A stretch of 64,000 bases of DNA from Cladopsammia gracilis (GCA_022457155.1 JAJGOT010000030.1:2631001-2695000); one strand, 5' to 3'; positions 1 to 12,470 are shown, numbered from the stretch's first letter. Program-made: numbers and translations. The notes: generated from the letters alone by a model not told the origin.

Positions 1-446
1 TGTGAAAACGTAAGATTACGGCAATATTGCGTTACGCGTTAGCGTTAGCATTTCTTCTTCTCGGGTTGGCTCTTAGGAACCTTTGATTAGATATAATTTT
101 AAGCTTATGTTTCTCTGTAAAAGCACTCAAATCACTTGGGAATCACTGCTGCAATGAGTTAAAGGCGCCACGAGTTCAAGCTGTGTACAGCTTCTTGTTA
201 TTCTTGATTTCGCTTTGTTGTCCGGGCAATATACACTGTAGCTCTTGGAGGAAAGCACTGGAAGGCAAACAAGAAAAAAAATGCTTTTTTCAGGTTGAAC
301 CATTTTTCATACGTCGTGATTATGCAAACCACGTTCCAAAAATATCCACTTCAAAAACGAGAAAACTCTTGTTAGAAGCGGACGCCTGAAACACTTTTTA
401 ATTTATAATCATAATCACTGATCACTTCAGTTTCATTCCATTACAG
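1..446. other. 5' flank of gene 1, no gene seen
   Basis: AT-rich sequence without a convincing coding exon. A pyrimidine-rich run ending in AG at 445-446 looks like a splice acceptor, so the 5' untranslated region of gene 1 may begin at 447 after an upstream noncoding exon. Confidence 0.4.
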
Positions 447-496
447 GACGTGAGACAACTCGGGACTGCTCTTTAAGAAACTGCGATAAGGTGGTC

Positions 497-3400
497 ATGG
501 CTAAATCGTGTTCTGTTTTGACTTTGCTTTATATGTTCCTTGTGGTAGCTACAAGCGCTGCAAACTCAAGCAACGCAACAAAATCGAACAACTCCGGCAA
601 AGACCCGCAAGGAGAGTCCAAATGCCATAACATGTACACTTACAACAGTTTTTACGCAGGAGCGAACAAGAAGATCGAAGCATTGCTTCACGAAGTAAAG
701 AATGAGCTGAGTGAGATCAAAGAAAACCATGAGATTGGTTAAGGTATGCAAAACTTAGCGCGTAAATAACGAACGTTTCTGCATCGATTTCTTGATTTCG
801 ACGTGATTCACAGACTTTTTCCTCAGTTTTCGTTTTCAACGTTTTTGAAATTATGTTTTAGTCCTCATTAACAACTCTATTAACGCTTCTACAGGGCCAA
901 ACAGGACTACTGAAACATTACTTCATGAAGTGAAAAGTGAACTAAAAGAAATGAGGGAAGAAATAAAATCTTTGAAAGAAAACACAACAACAAGCAAAGG
1001 TCTGTTGAGTAAATCATATTGCATTATTTTAAAACTGAAAATGAATAATTTAATAGCTCTTCATATATACATATCTTATGGGCAAATTGGGCTTCTTTAC
1101 AACGTTTGGTCCAAAATGCTGACGACTGTTTTGATTCATTTTTCACTCATTCATTCATTCATTCATTCGCCCACTCATTCGGTATTCACTCATTCATTCA
1201 CACATTCATTTAGGGACTGTGCAATAATTATCAGGAGGGGGTTGGAAAATGGGCTTCAAGTAGGAAAATATTAGGTAATACCCCGCCTTCTAAAGGAGTG
1301 AATTTAGTTATTGCCCCCCCCCCCCCCCGCCCCTCTGATCAGTCAGAAATTTTGTATGACCCCCCCCCCCCTCCCCACCACCTCTTCACACACCTTTTAT
1401 GAATACCCAACATTTTCTTAATATATACCCACCTGTTATGCTACGAGGTAATGTTTGTTCCAAACGTGGATATATAGCAATACTACATGTTTACTTGTTG
1501 GACATTCGTATCTGGAACAAACATGACCTCGCTTGATTGCGAATCCGAGTTGCTTGCACTATAACTCATTTCCTCGTTAACGTTCTCTTGGGTTTCTCGT
1601 GGGATGCAAGAATGATCACCACGAGCGTACTGGAGAACTCGTGCAACCAGTGCCACTTTACCTCCACTCATCCTTAAGACCATGCTGGTTGAGGTACACC
1701 TTCAATCTGTTGCAATTTGATTATCTATGTTGTAGTGAAATAGATAATCGTATTTCAATAGATTGAAATTGCAGTTCAGCTACAGAACAGATCATCAAGT
1801 CTTCAGTGAGAACTATAAACACTTGAATCAAAATGTTAAGCCCCTCTCTTCTTGAGTGACTTGTTTTACTTTGAGCCCGACCCCCCTATCCTTGCTTTGA
1901 GTTTACTTTATGCCCCCCCTTTTTTTTTCTGGTTTTCCAGCCCCCTCCAGATAATTATCGCACAGTCCCTTATTCATTCATTCATTCATTTATATCGATA
2001 ATTTTTGTCTTCTTCCATTTTTACTAGAAGCACACAAGACGATCAAAGGCCTGCTACTGGAAGTAAAACTAAAATTAAATAAACTGACAAATGGAACAAA
2101 ATGTTTGGAAGGTATTTCAGAGTAAAAACAAACTACCTAGTACTCTGTAGAGGGTGGTAAAGGGTTTTTTCGTGATCCGTGAAAGGCAAATTTTTTTCCC
2201 CGTGAATTATGAAATGGCTATTTTTTTTCCTCGTGAAACATGATTTGGTTACATACCCGTAAATCGTGAATCGACTTTTTTTCATGAGCACTGCAAAATG
2301 ACTGTTGTTTTTTTCTCGTGAAATGCTACTGTAAACCGTGATTCTTTCTTCCTCCCAAAAAATTATCCAGTAAGCGTTTAACAACGCCGGTGGTAAATTG
2401 CGTGACGAATGCATGACCGTGACTGATCGTCATCCTGGACCCCAGGTCCGGTCGCTCTACAAGGTAAGCTAATTTTACACAACATCAGCAAAACAAATAA
2501 CTCAGCTTTCTTTTTACATCAGGAAGAACGAGGAGTGGACGGTCGGTGAAGACAACAAACAAACAACTTTGGATGTAATTTAATTAGCAAAAAGTAAGGA
2601 ATGTTTTTATTTTCGTGAAATGGCCATTTTATTCTCCGTGAAACGTGAAATGACAATTTTATTTTTCGTGAAACGTGATCCAGACCCCCCTTTACCACCC
2701 TCTCTGTATTGTTGGAGTTTTCTAAAGTCATGAAATAATGAATTAAAATTAAGCAAAACAGGAAAGCAAACCTTCGCGTTTTCCATCATCCACGTTAAGT
2801 TTTCGTCAATGATTTTCATCAATGATCAATCATCAACTTCAATAACAGTAATGAGTGCAAACATTTGTTCCAATCGACAATCATTTTAGTGTATGAATTT
2901 CATTAACGAGTTTTGCATAAACCATCATTTCTTGCATAAACAGACGACTATTTTCACAAACTCACCATTTAAGTGCAATGAACAAATTCTGGTCCGCTCA
3001 TTAATCTGGAAGTCAGGCAAAATACCTTTTCGCATTTCGCCAGATGAGCAATGCCTGAGAAGTGGTCGTATATTAATTAATATCTTCCAAACAATATTTG
3101 TTGTAAATTACAAAAACTCAAAATAGCAACACACACCTTATTTATCAGTAAACGAAGCATTTTTTTACCAAAGGTTTGTTAAAAGATACAGCGAAAACCC
3201 ACTTATAAGAACCTAACATTTAAGAACCTGTTTGGCTAAAATTTTCATTTCAAACCCCCATTTCATAAGAACCTATTAAGCCTAACATTTTTAATAGGTT
3301 CTTATTTCACAAAAATCAAGGCACAGATGAAAATACAGAAAAAAATTTTAGTCTAAGTTTAAGTCAGTAAGATTCAAAGAATGAACTAAAATGAAAACCA

Positions 3401-3812
3401 TATCATGTCTGCGCCAATACTGTATTACACAATGCAATTGTATTAAGAATACAGTTCCATGCGTCTCTCTCATTTTCAAAGTCACAGTTTTTGAAGTACA
3501 TTGAAACTTCCTTGCATCTATGTCATGCATCAATGGCTTTCCATTTAGTTATCTGTGCTGATTTTAGTGCCCCCATCAAATTAAGAACCTATTTAAGAAC
3601 CTAAGTAGCCTAAAATCCCACTAAATACCATTTCTATAAGAACCTATTTAGGCTAAGTTGGAAACATAGCAATGATATAAATGCACTGCTTTGGTAACTC
3701 CAATTTTTATAAAGCCACAAAGGAAATGTCACAAAGTTTGATGGCGTTTGATACATATTAAGGAAGCTATGAATGTTGAAAAGTTAGCGCAGGCACCCCC
3801 TCAAACCTCCCC

Positions 3813-3905
<93 letters not shown>

Positions 3906-5128
3906 GCACGCACGCACGCACACCAGTCACACACTCACACAGGCAAAGTAGGGTTAAAGAGATGTAATTCGAGTTCAAACGTGAGTGCTACTATGGTTAC
4001 TACGATTTCTATAAAACCTATTTCATCTAAAATTTAATCTATTCCTGGCAAACTTGTGATCTCTTTTCTTATTTCTGAAAGCAATGTAATTCGAGTTCAA
4101 ACGTGAGTGGTTTCGCCAGTAAAAAATCCGATTGCGCCACCTTAACATGATTGTTATTTTCTTTTTCAGTTTACAGGAACTGTGCTGAAGTCTACAAAGC
4201 TGGTCTACGGGCCAGCGGTGTTTACACTATCAACCCCGACAATGGCAGTGCCTTTGATGTGTATTGTGACCAAACAACAGCCGGTGGGGGGTGGACAGTA
4301 TTCCAAAAGAGACTGGATGGCTCGGTTGACTTCAACCGAGACTGGGACGACTACAAACGAGGCTTCGGAAATCCGACTGGTGAATATTGGCTTGGACTAG
4401 ATAAGGTTCACCGTCTGACAAAAGAACAAAGCAGGCTTCGAGTGGATCTTGAAGACTTTAACAAACAAACAGCTTACGCCGAGTACGACTTGTTTGGAGT
4501 TGCTGATGAGGGAAACAAATACAAACTAAGTCTTGGAAAATACTCTGGTAAGCACTTTTAACCGGATCAAATTATACTAATGTGATACAGCAAAACGATT
4601 TAAAATTATATTATCATTTCAGTGTTGTCCAATTGTGTCAAGTAAATTTATCTAATTTAAAAGCTTTGACCTTGTGTCAATGGTAAGCCGCTTATGCAAT
4701 TTGTAGTAGTAATCTATATTTATTCTTTTTCTCATTTTGATTAAAAAGATCAATATTTTATTGTCCACATCCTTCCTTAAAGTAATTCATTGAATGTTTT
4801 TTTTTCAGGTTTTCATTTCACCATTTTCTCTATAAACCTCTTTTATGGTAATGTTCTAGGAACTGCTGGTGACTCATTTTCGTATCATCGTGGCATGGCG
4901 TTCTCCACCAAAGATCGAGACAATGATAGGATCTCCAATCGGAACTACTGTGTCCCACATTACAAGGGAGGCTGGTGGTACAAAGCCTGTCTTCACGCTA
5001 ATCTCAACGGCGTCTATTACCACGGCAAACACTCCAATAGTTTTAAAGGTGTGTTGTGGAAAACGTGGAAGGGAACTTACTACTCTTATAAACGAGCAGA
5101 GATGAAAATCAAACCAGTTAAAGCCTGA
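497..5128 (+). CDS. Gene 1: secreted fibrinogen-related protein (signal peptide, coiled coil, FReD)
   Basis: Five exons: 497-737, 895-999, 2028-2111, 4170-4547, 4860-5128; all introns GT-AG and phase 1; 358 aa. The ATG at 497 is preferred over the in-frame GTG at 491. Residues 1-21 form a signal peptide (MAKSCSVLTLLYMF...), followed by an Asn/Ser stretch with N-glycosylation sequons. Exons 1-3 each carry a short heptad-like segment (ALLHEVKNELSEIKE, TLLHEVKSELKEMREEIK, GLLLEVKLKLNKL), so trimerisation by a coiled coil is likely. Residues 144-358 are a complete fibrinogen C-terminal domain with its four cysteines, the [10 protein letters not shown] core and a DRDND calcium site. Such domains bind acetylated or sialylated sugars in ficolins and tachylectins; the ligand here is unknown. 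Joining exons 1-3 to the FReD rests on phase agreement. Exon 5 closely resembles gene 2 and differs mainly just after the calcium site. Confidence 0.82.
1144..1207. repeat. (ATTC)n microsatellite
   Basis: Imperfect ATTC repeats in intron 2 of gene 1. They continue beyond the 1213-1969 element at about 1973-1990, showing that the element landed inside the microsatellite. Confidence 0.8.
1213..1969. mobile_element. 757-bp TIR element with TTA duplication (PIF/Harbinger-like, non-autonomous)
   Basis: The ends are inverted repeats of about 28 bp starting GGGACTGTGC, with two or three mismatches. TTA flanks both sides (1210-1212, 1970-1972), the duplication expected of PIF/Harbinger elements. The interior has C-tracts and a short minus-strand frame (1483-1683) that I do not recognise. 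It lies in intron 2 of gene 1. Confidence 0.75.
2150..2702. mobile_element. 553-bp TIR element rich in CGTGAAA motifs
   Basis: Terminal inverted repeat GAGGGTGGTAAAGGG at both ends, flanked by the 6-bp direct repeat TCTGTA (2144-2149, 2703-2708). The interior repeats TCGTGAAA and ACGTGAAA motifs many times. No transposase is visible and the superfamily is not assigned. It sits in intron 3 of gene 1. Confidence 0.7.
3187..3655. repeat. AAGAACCTA-rich dispersed repeat
   Basis: Repeated (T)AAGAACCTA motifs at both ends, with CCCACT next to the outermost copies. Probably a small decayed element in intron 3 of gene 1. No clean terminal structure was resolved. Confidence 0.5.
3815..3922. repeat. 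(CA)n then (CGCA)n microsatellite
   Basis: About 85 bp of CA dinucleotides followed by five or six CGCA units in intron 3 of gene 1. The reading frames across it (poly His-Thr, poly Cys-Val) are artefacts. Confidence 0.95.
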
Positions 5129-5269
5129 AACATGCGTACGCTATCATGCTTCTTGTTTTAATTTTCGATTTTTGATTTACTTGTGTAAACCATTCGCTAA
5201 GCTACTAAAAGCCAGCATTTTGCTGATGCACTCACATTTCAAAAATCTTTATTGTTTAAGTAAGGGTAT

Positions 5270-5275
5270 AATAAA
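5270..5275 (+). promoter_or_regulatory. Poly(A) signal of gene 1
   Basis: AATAAA 142 bases after the stop codon. The gene 2 counterpart lies at 34463-34468. Confidence 0.6.
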
Positions 5276-5607
5276 ACGATAAATTAAAGGGTTTTTATTC
5301 ATGTACTTGTCTGTCATTTATTTCAGTTATATGACTGTGTCTCAGGCCTTAACCCATTGACACCTAAAACACCCCAAACCGCCAGTGAGGGTCCGTTGTC
5401 CTTGTACCATTTGTGACGTCGTCACTTTTTTTACGTCAAAAGATGTTTTTAATGACCAACTTATGTAGGATAAAGAGAACTTTCAAAGCGTGCTCAAATG
5501 AGAGCGATCTCCTGAATAGAGCCAGAGATGTGCACAGAAACCCAGAAAATTGACTGGCGAAAGAGAAGAAAAAAATTGGTCTTCCTATTGATTGCCACTT
5601 TCTGTTA

Positions 5608-7284
5608 CAGTGCGGCGCCCAAAAGTGTGACCACTTTTAATTAATTCGCATTCTTTCGTGCAATTATCCAATCAAATGAGAGCACTTTTAATTTATGCGC
5701 ATTCTTTCGTGCAATAGCCAATAAGAATTCAGTAGCCGAAGAAGGCTGAACCAAAACAACGCAAATGAACAAGCGATGATGCAGGAACGTAAAAGACATC
5801 TGTTTCAAGAATGCTTCGGGGCCTAACCTTCAACGATCTTTCAAGTCAAGTTTTCCGTTTCTAACTTTGAAATTCTACGCTAGACTAAATTGGGAATTGC
5901 TGCGGGAAAATCGTGTGCTTCGAATTCGATATCCGCTCACCGCAATTTTGTTGTGGAGAATTTCATGCCACTACCCAGATCAGATAGTCGATGATAAAAT
6001 GAATAAAGTAAGTCCTACAGCCGATATAACGATGTCTTTGCTTATTTCTAAATGAAATTTATATTATCGGGCTTTTGTTTATATTTTTAAGGCCGTTTAT
6101 AGAAGTGACAAATTGAGCGTGTTGACAGATGCGGGTCACTGCAGCGACTACAAATTGTCGCTCAAAATATGAAGTATTTTTTTCCCTGAACAAAATCCCC
6201 AAACGAAATGCAAACCTTACCTCAGTACCCAGGCTAGTCGACATTCGGTGAGTTTCAGTGGTGGATAATTGTTACGTACAAACCTATTCCAACTCAGCAC
6301 GAGCGAAATAACAAGTTCAGAGGTCTCAGAGCATTTCCCGAGAATCTGATTTTGCTGATTCTACTAATTTGGCAATAGCTTTCATTTGAAATCATCAAGT
6401 TGGCAGTTTTCAGAGGGCTCATAAATTTTGTTTTTAGTCGTGACAGATAGCATTTGTAACTTCCGAACATGAAAAGATATATGATCTATGCCCACGTCTA
6501 TGAAACCAGGCGAAGTATCAGGTGTGGAGTTGCGTTTGTGGATAGCTTTTTAAAAATGTGAGATCTGGTCGCAAATGGGCATTTTGCAAAAACTTCCAAG
6601 CTTGCTACAACAGCATGGTCCTCAATGAAAGATCAAAGTTTCTTTTTATTTGACGCAGGATTTGAAGAGCATTGTTTTCTAATAGCGAAACAACAAATGT
6701 TAGGAATCAGCTCTAATTCAGTGGTTGTAACTCCGCCGAGATCGCGCGGCGGTTTCGCGTTACTATACAGAAAAATAGCCAAACATACGGAACATAAAAT
6801 AGAACATCAATACATAATTACCTCAGGATAGTTTTGAATCACCAATGATAATTGTAGGAGAAATAATTATTTGCAATTATGTTCTTCTGGCCGTGGAAAA
6901 TGCGTTCTTACAGCCGATTAAATTGAGACGTCGCCTGGCCGAACATTTACCGTTTACTTCATTAGGTAAGCCGAGGATATCGATTTGCCAAAATTTGACC
7001 TTGAACATTTTGCATTTCGGTGTTATTTTCGAGGCCAAAAACGCCAAAGTTCAGCTGGAAAAGCGTCCAAAAATGGTATTCATGAAAGAGCAATTTTCCC
7101 TTCGTAACATGTTGCCTTGATTTTGTTCTTGTGGTTGGCTGTAACATTCGATATCTTCGCCTTCTGATTGGATAATCGGCACGAAAGAATGCGAATTAAT
7201 TAAAAGTGCTCTCACATGATTGGATAATCGGCACTAAAGAATGTGAATTAATTAAAAGTGGTCACACTTTTGGGCGCCGCACTG
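5608..7284. mobile_element. 1.68-kb TIR element with TA duplication (Tc1/mariner-like, non-autonomous)
   Basis: Inverted ends start CAGTGCGGCGCC and stay alike for about 60 bp. Subterminal CATTCTTTCGTGC repeats are duplicated inside each end. TA flanks both ends (5606-5607, 7285-7286). The paralogous flank near 34690-34710 runs straight through without it. Interior frames are short and unrecognised, so it is probably a non-autonomous derivative. Confidence 0.78.
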
Positions 7285-7632
7285 TAAATATTTCCACTTT
7301 CTTTAGCATTTAAGTGGAAACGGCTTTCTGCTAAAATGATGTCTAGTGAAAGGCCAACAACAAGGGGAAAGGGGGGAAAATAGATCAAAAAATGGAGAAA
7401 ATGAAAAGAAAAAACATTATTGTTTTATTTCTACATTCTTCTTTGTGCCCGAAATGAAAAAGTGATACATTTAAAGTGATTGGAAAGATTTTCATGTTGA
7501 AAAACGATGCTTTGGCCACTTTGGTTGCAATTTGTTCAGACAATGGTCAAAAAGTAATAATTTATGACATTCCAGGAGTCAATTGGTTAAATGGTTCTCT
7601 CTTTAGAGTAATGAATCCTTGAGAGAAAAATA

Positions 7633-7826
7633 GACCTCTTTAGCTTGATATGTTTTGTTTTCCTATGTATAGGTTATGTGACGTTTCAAGGGAATTTGTC
7701 CTTTGTCTTTTCATAAATTATGCATACATGTGCACGTGAAGAAAACAAAATTTAAAAGAAACAGTTCTCTAGGGTAACATCACATGAACTATATTGGGAA
7801 AACAAAACATGCAAGCTAAAGAGGTC
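7633..7826. mobile_element. 194-bp MITE, TA duplication
   Basis: Inverted ends GACCTCTTTAGCTTG extend about 30 bp into a TGTTTTGTTTTCC tract. TA flanks at 7631-7632 and 7827-7828. The paralogous site near 35070 lacks it. Confidence 0.78.
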
Positions 7827-10387
7827 TATAAACATGGCAAAAATGCACCTGACCTGATTTGTTGGATTGCGCTCTCTTCTGCATATCTGACAGTGAAATT
7901 CGCTTGAAATTCGCGTTATAAAAATTATTATAGAATTACTTTTTGTACAGGCATTTTATTGTTTTATTTAATAACAAGGCGCAACATCTAAGTTAAAAGG
8001 GCTCTGTCTCCCCGAAATGACAAAATTTTGCTTTCCTTATTTCCATGTTATTTCCTAATTTGGAGATAAATCAGATAAAGTGAAGGATTGCAAGGATGGA
8101 AGTGGATTACACTTTTGCATCAAATTTGATTTCATGACAGGCGGTGAAGAAATCAAAATTGCAATTCGTGTAGAAGTTTGACATCTTTAGCCGTTATTTT
8201 GTGTATTTAGCTAATGTGTCTTTATTTTTGTTTTGTATTTTAAGACAATAAAGCAAGCTTAAGGCAAACCCCTGGCCATAATCATGAAAACACGATATAT
8301 ATCAGCAAGGACAGTAACCCTTTAATTCAGGCCTTATGTTTAGCTATTTCGTGTTCTCGTTACATGAATCTTTGTCATTTAAGTAGCAAGAAGACCCTGA
8401 AAACAAATCCACCTCGCCTCTTAGCTAACGAGAACTGGCTTGCGTTTCTCAAAGCTCCCGAACGCATTTCGGGCGCGAAAGCTAGTTATTAAATTCAATT
8501 TCTATCATGTGGCACTGCAGTGTTTACAGTGTTTAGCCCGCAAACCAGCCCAAATGTTGGGGACTCAGATTTTTTTCTTAATTTGTCCCGCGTGCACGCT
8601 CGTCATATGATGAACATTTCATCTTTCTCATTTTATTGCCGAGCTTAACATTTACAATCTTTCTTTACTTATTAACCCAACTTGTTTCGTCAACTAAGGG
8701 TTTTATTTCTAAGATTTCAGCAAAACATTACTATTCGGAACCTTTGAAAAACGCACGCCTGTTCTCGTGCGCAGTTCTTGCCAGCTTAGGAAGAAGAGCA
8801 GTTAATAGCACCAGAATGACGTCAAACACACATTATCAGAAGCTTCGGGTTAGAGTCCGGTTGCATAAAGTATCTGAGATCAAGAGCTCCGCAAGAGCAA
8901 GAGCGAAAACCCTTTCGAAACCACGAACTTCTTATATTCTACGGGTTTTTTTGTGTACTTCCAAACCGGCTTGCCTTTGTGCAGTACAATTCAACTTAGC
9001 CGTAATATAGGATAAGATTTCACGCATCCCTGTTCCGTCCTTGCATTATTTCTGCATTCATATATTGTTTTCCACATGCATAATTCTTATGCCCAAACTC
9101 ATTTCGTTACGTCGTAATATATATGGATAGGCTGAGCCTAACAGCGTCGCTCCCTGAACAAGCTTAACTAAGGTGAAACGTCGGAAGCACAAGAATTAAG
9201 ATTGACGACCGGGCTATTTTTCAATTTTTTTTTTGCGACCGACTGCACATTATATTTAGAACGTACAAAAGTTCACAAAAACAACTTTTTTGTCTTTCCT
9301 CTTTCACCCCTGAAAGAGCCACCCAAGTGCTGCCTGGCCTGCGCTCTGTTTACTGGGCAATAAACAAGACACCAAATGTTGGACTTTTATGGCTATGAGC
9401 ACAGGCTCATAGCCAGATTTATTTTTATATCAAATTTCATCTAAAAAATGATTGATAAATCATGTGGCCCAGTAAAGGTGAGGGCACCACAAACGCAGAC
9501 ATTGGTGAATACCATAATTATTACTAGACACCTTAAATAAACGAGGACTTGTTAGGAGGGAGGAGGGAATAACCAAAGCACGTCTTGACATCAAGCTTAC
9601 CCGAGATGAATGACACACATGTGTCTTTTAGGATTGCATGACAAGCAAATATTCTTAGAGGGGGAATGCACCTATACTCATTGGGTCCTCCCCCGAACCA
9701 GTCCCTCTCATAACACAACTAAAACATAACAAGCCGAAGAAAGACATAAACATTCTATTTGCGAGCGAATATTTTATTTTCTCTGTCTACAATAACTAGT
9801 ACGACTACTTTTCGAATAAAATACAGTAAGTGTTGTTGCTTAATTGTCAAAAATTGCCCGAGAAACTGATTTGGAAACCAAAATTGCAAAAATACACAAA
9901 CATATTTACATAAGGCGACGCGAGTGAAGATAGAACTAAGATAGAACTAGAATGAAGAAACACATAAAAATGGACAACACAATCTTCTTTCGAGAAATTT
10001 TATTCAAATCTCCATTAGTTTATGTTTAAAAGCAAAACGCGTACCATCTACATTGTATAGCGTATCGAGTTCGCCGAGCTGTCTTGGATGAAATTCAAGA
10101 AATCGATACAACTGAATTTAAGCACGTTTTAAAAACAATTCTCCAAAACTACACAAGAACACGAAGAAAAAGTCAATCACAGATTGATATCAACATAAAT
10201 AACCCATCGAAAAATGTAATCTGCTTTACCATTAAGTCCCTTGCTTGCTTGGAAGTTCTTTACATCTCCACTTCTTTGGTTGTGAAATTCGTAATGAAAA
10301 CAAACATCTCGGATGTCGTGTGGCGTCATACGCGCATGTTTTGCGACGTCATACGCGCCCGCGAGCTAGCCGTGTCCAACACGGGCA

Positions 10388-10802
10388 GGCGGCGGAAGAC
10401 CTTAGATAACAACGGTCTGGACCACCTCGGACACTTATTGAGAATTATATAACGCAATGTCGACACTTAGAATTTTATTTTCAATACATTTTTAAGTGTA
10501 AAAAGAAAATCTAAAATCCCCACTCAGGATTAAACCTGTGACCTCAGCTTAGGCTTAGGCTTACATAGCCTACCGTACCAGAGTAACACTTAGTTTCTCG
10601 GGTTGTTTAGGCCTAAATTTAACTATATAAACTGCTAACCCCAACCCCAACCCCAACCCCAACCTCAACCCCAACCTCAACCCCAACCTCAACCCCAACC
10701 CCAACCCCAACCCCAACCTCAACCAGTTACTTCGTTATGTAAGTCTCAATAAGGCGTCCGAGGTGGTCCAGGCCATTGTTTTGTAAGGTCTTCCGCGGGC
10801 GG
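10388..10802. mobile_element. Foldback element carrying a CCCCAA array
   Basis: About 69-bp inverted arms (10388-10456 and 10733-10802; shared core GACCACCTCGGAC) enclose a GGTTTAATCC B-box-like motif on the minus strand and a CCCCAA/CCTCAA array. The related sequence at 53660-53790 runs through without it, so it is an insertion; exact ends are blurred by GC-rich flanks. Confidence 0.6.
10637..10724. repeat. (CCCCAA/CCTCAA)n hexamer array
   Basis: About 14 hexamers, mostly CCCCAA with interspersed CCTCAA, inside the foldback element. It resembles a ciliate-type telomere repeat but is short, variant and internal. Confidence 0.9.
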
Positions 10803-11925
10803 CACACACGCGCGCCCGCGAAACATTCCGCTAGTCATGACCATGAAAAATGACGGGCATAGTTTTAGTTCTATAAGTATGGGGCTGCGCGCAGGCCTTT
10901 GGCCCGCAGAGCTCCAAAAATCAAGGATGATAATCTATATTTACATTCGACGCTCTTTCCTCCCATGCATTGGCCTTTTTGTTCCTAAATCCGTATATAG
11001 AGTTCATTTTGGTTTTAAATTGCTGGGTGTTCCGTAATATATATATGCCCGAGACTCGACACGGGTAAAATACAGAATACAAAGATAAGTTTTCTGTAAA
11101 ACGATGCACAGATAAATAAATAATAAATAAACAGTTTCTAATAAACAATTTCCGTTCAGAGTTCATTTCTTCTCCTCTTATTCAGGTATTCCCTAATAAA
11201 ATTCATTAAATCGACGTTGTTTTGAGAATGAATCGTAGGTGCCTAACTTAGCTTCACGGACGTCTTGTGTATTTCGTACTTGTTCCTGATTTTTCGGAAC
11301 TTGCCATGTATCAGTTCAAAACTCGTCTCCCAGTTTGCAATGGTATTTCCGTATTGTTTATAAATTTCCTCACGGTTGCGTTGCAAATCGTCGCAAACAA
11401 GAGGTAAAGATAGAACATTTTATAGATCTCTTGCGTTGTGTTTGCGATTATTGGCGACTCGTCGCGAATCAACATAAAAGGTGTTCCCATTTCGGCAAAC
11501 TGTTTGCATTCAAGCCATCGTAAACTGTTTGCAACTGTTTTGCGATGGTGTTTGCAAAACCAGGCTTAAGAGGATCATAACAAATTAATTTCTGATGGAG
11601 CTGTACATAAAACACTCTATAGCTGAACTGGACAATGAAATCACCTTATAATTATTATGGAAGTAATTCAACAAGCTGATTATATTCCTAAGAATTCAGG
11701 GGTGCAATATCAGCACGTTTAACAAGTGATGCGACTCAAATATAACAAATATATAGAAAAAGAACTGAGAAAAATGGTAACTTTATAAGGTTTTTTGAAA
11801 TAGAGTAATAGATGATCCACACTCAGGAAAGTATCGTCTTATAAGCTAGAAAAAATTATCCTGAAAAAATACATTCGTATTTACGTCTTTGCAGTCACTT
11901 AATAATTCTAGTGTGTTGTATTATT

Positions 11926-11932
11926 ATTATAA

Positions 11933-11976
<44 letters not shown>
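11926..11976. repeat. (ATT)n microsatellite
   Basis: Roughly 13 ATT units running into a short TA tract, upstream of the orphan signal-peptide exon. Confidence 0.85.
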
Positions 11977-11980
<4 letters not shown>

Positions 11981-12399
11981 CATATATATATTTTTTTTAA
12001 TGTGATTAATGGCAAAATAAATAAAATGGAAATGGAAAAAATGAATTAGGAATTAGGTGTTAGACCTCCACCGTAAAGAATTAAAATAAAAACAGGAATC
12101 CAGGAGAATAAGATGATCAAACTTCAAATTTAAGAACTAATGAAAATATAACGTAAGGAATTATTGTAAAACCATGTCTTAAAACCCCTTTGAAAACCTT
12201 AAATTTTTGCCCATCTTTTGGCTAAAGTACAAGTTGAAAAAAGCCAAACAGAAACCAACATGGATTTTCTGTGACATACTCTGAGACCCATATCACATTA
12301 GTTAACCTGTTCTTATAGCCCTAGCTAGATAGAGGTGTCATGATTAATGAATTATTAACAACTTAACAAAATGGAATAAATAGTATGTCATTTGGTCCA

Positions 12400-12409
12400 T
12401 TTATAATAA
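12400..12409 (+). promoter_or_regulatory. Conserved TATA-like element (orphan copy)
   Basis: TTTATAATAA, found upstream of all four MAS... signal-peptide exons (also 16348-16357, 40385-40394 and 54462-54471), inside a conserved stretch of about 100 bp. Here it is 62 bp before the ATG. Confidence 0.45.
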
Positions 12410-12470
12410 GAGCTTAAAGGCATGAGGCGAACTTCGTTGGAAAAAAGAGAAACACCTCCAACTAGGGAAC

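Noticed and set aside
491..499. Start of gene 1 at the GTG at 491
   Set aside because: An ATG two codons later (497) starts a clean signal peptide; GTG starts are not expected here.
3748..3978. Frames across the CA repeat
   Set aside because: Poly(HT) and poly(CV) readings of a microsatellite within an intron.
8636..9010. A 124-codon coding gene
   Set aside because: The paralogous stretch at 36.6-36.9 kb conserves DNA as well as protein, has different ends and frame limits, and shows no domain; treated as shared noncoding duplication.
10084..10452. A 122-codon gene
   Set aside because: It runs into the foldback element arm at 10388, and the paralog at 53.2-53.5 kb has stops and frameshifts.
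10500..10590. A tRNA gene or SINE on the minus strand
   Set aside because: Only a GGTTTAATCC B-box-like motif is convincing; no full cloverleaf could be drawn.
10637..10724. Interstitial telomere
   Set aside because: Animal telomere repeats are TTAGGG; this is TTGGGG/TTGAGG, short, variant and inside an inverted-repeat element.
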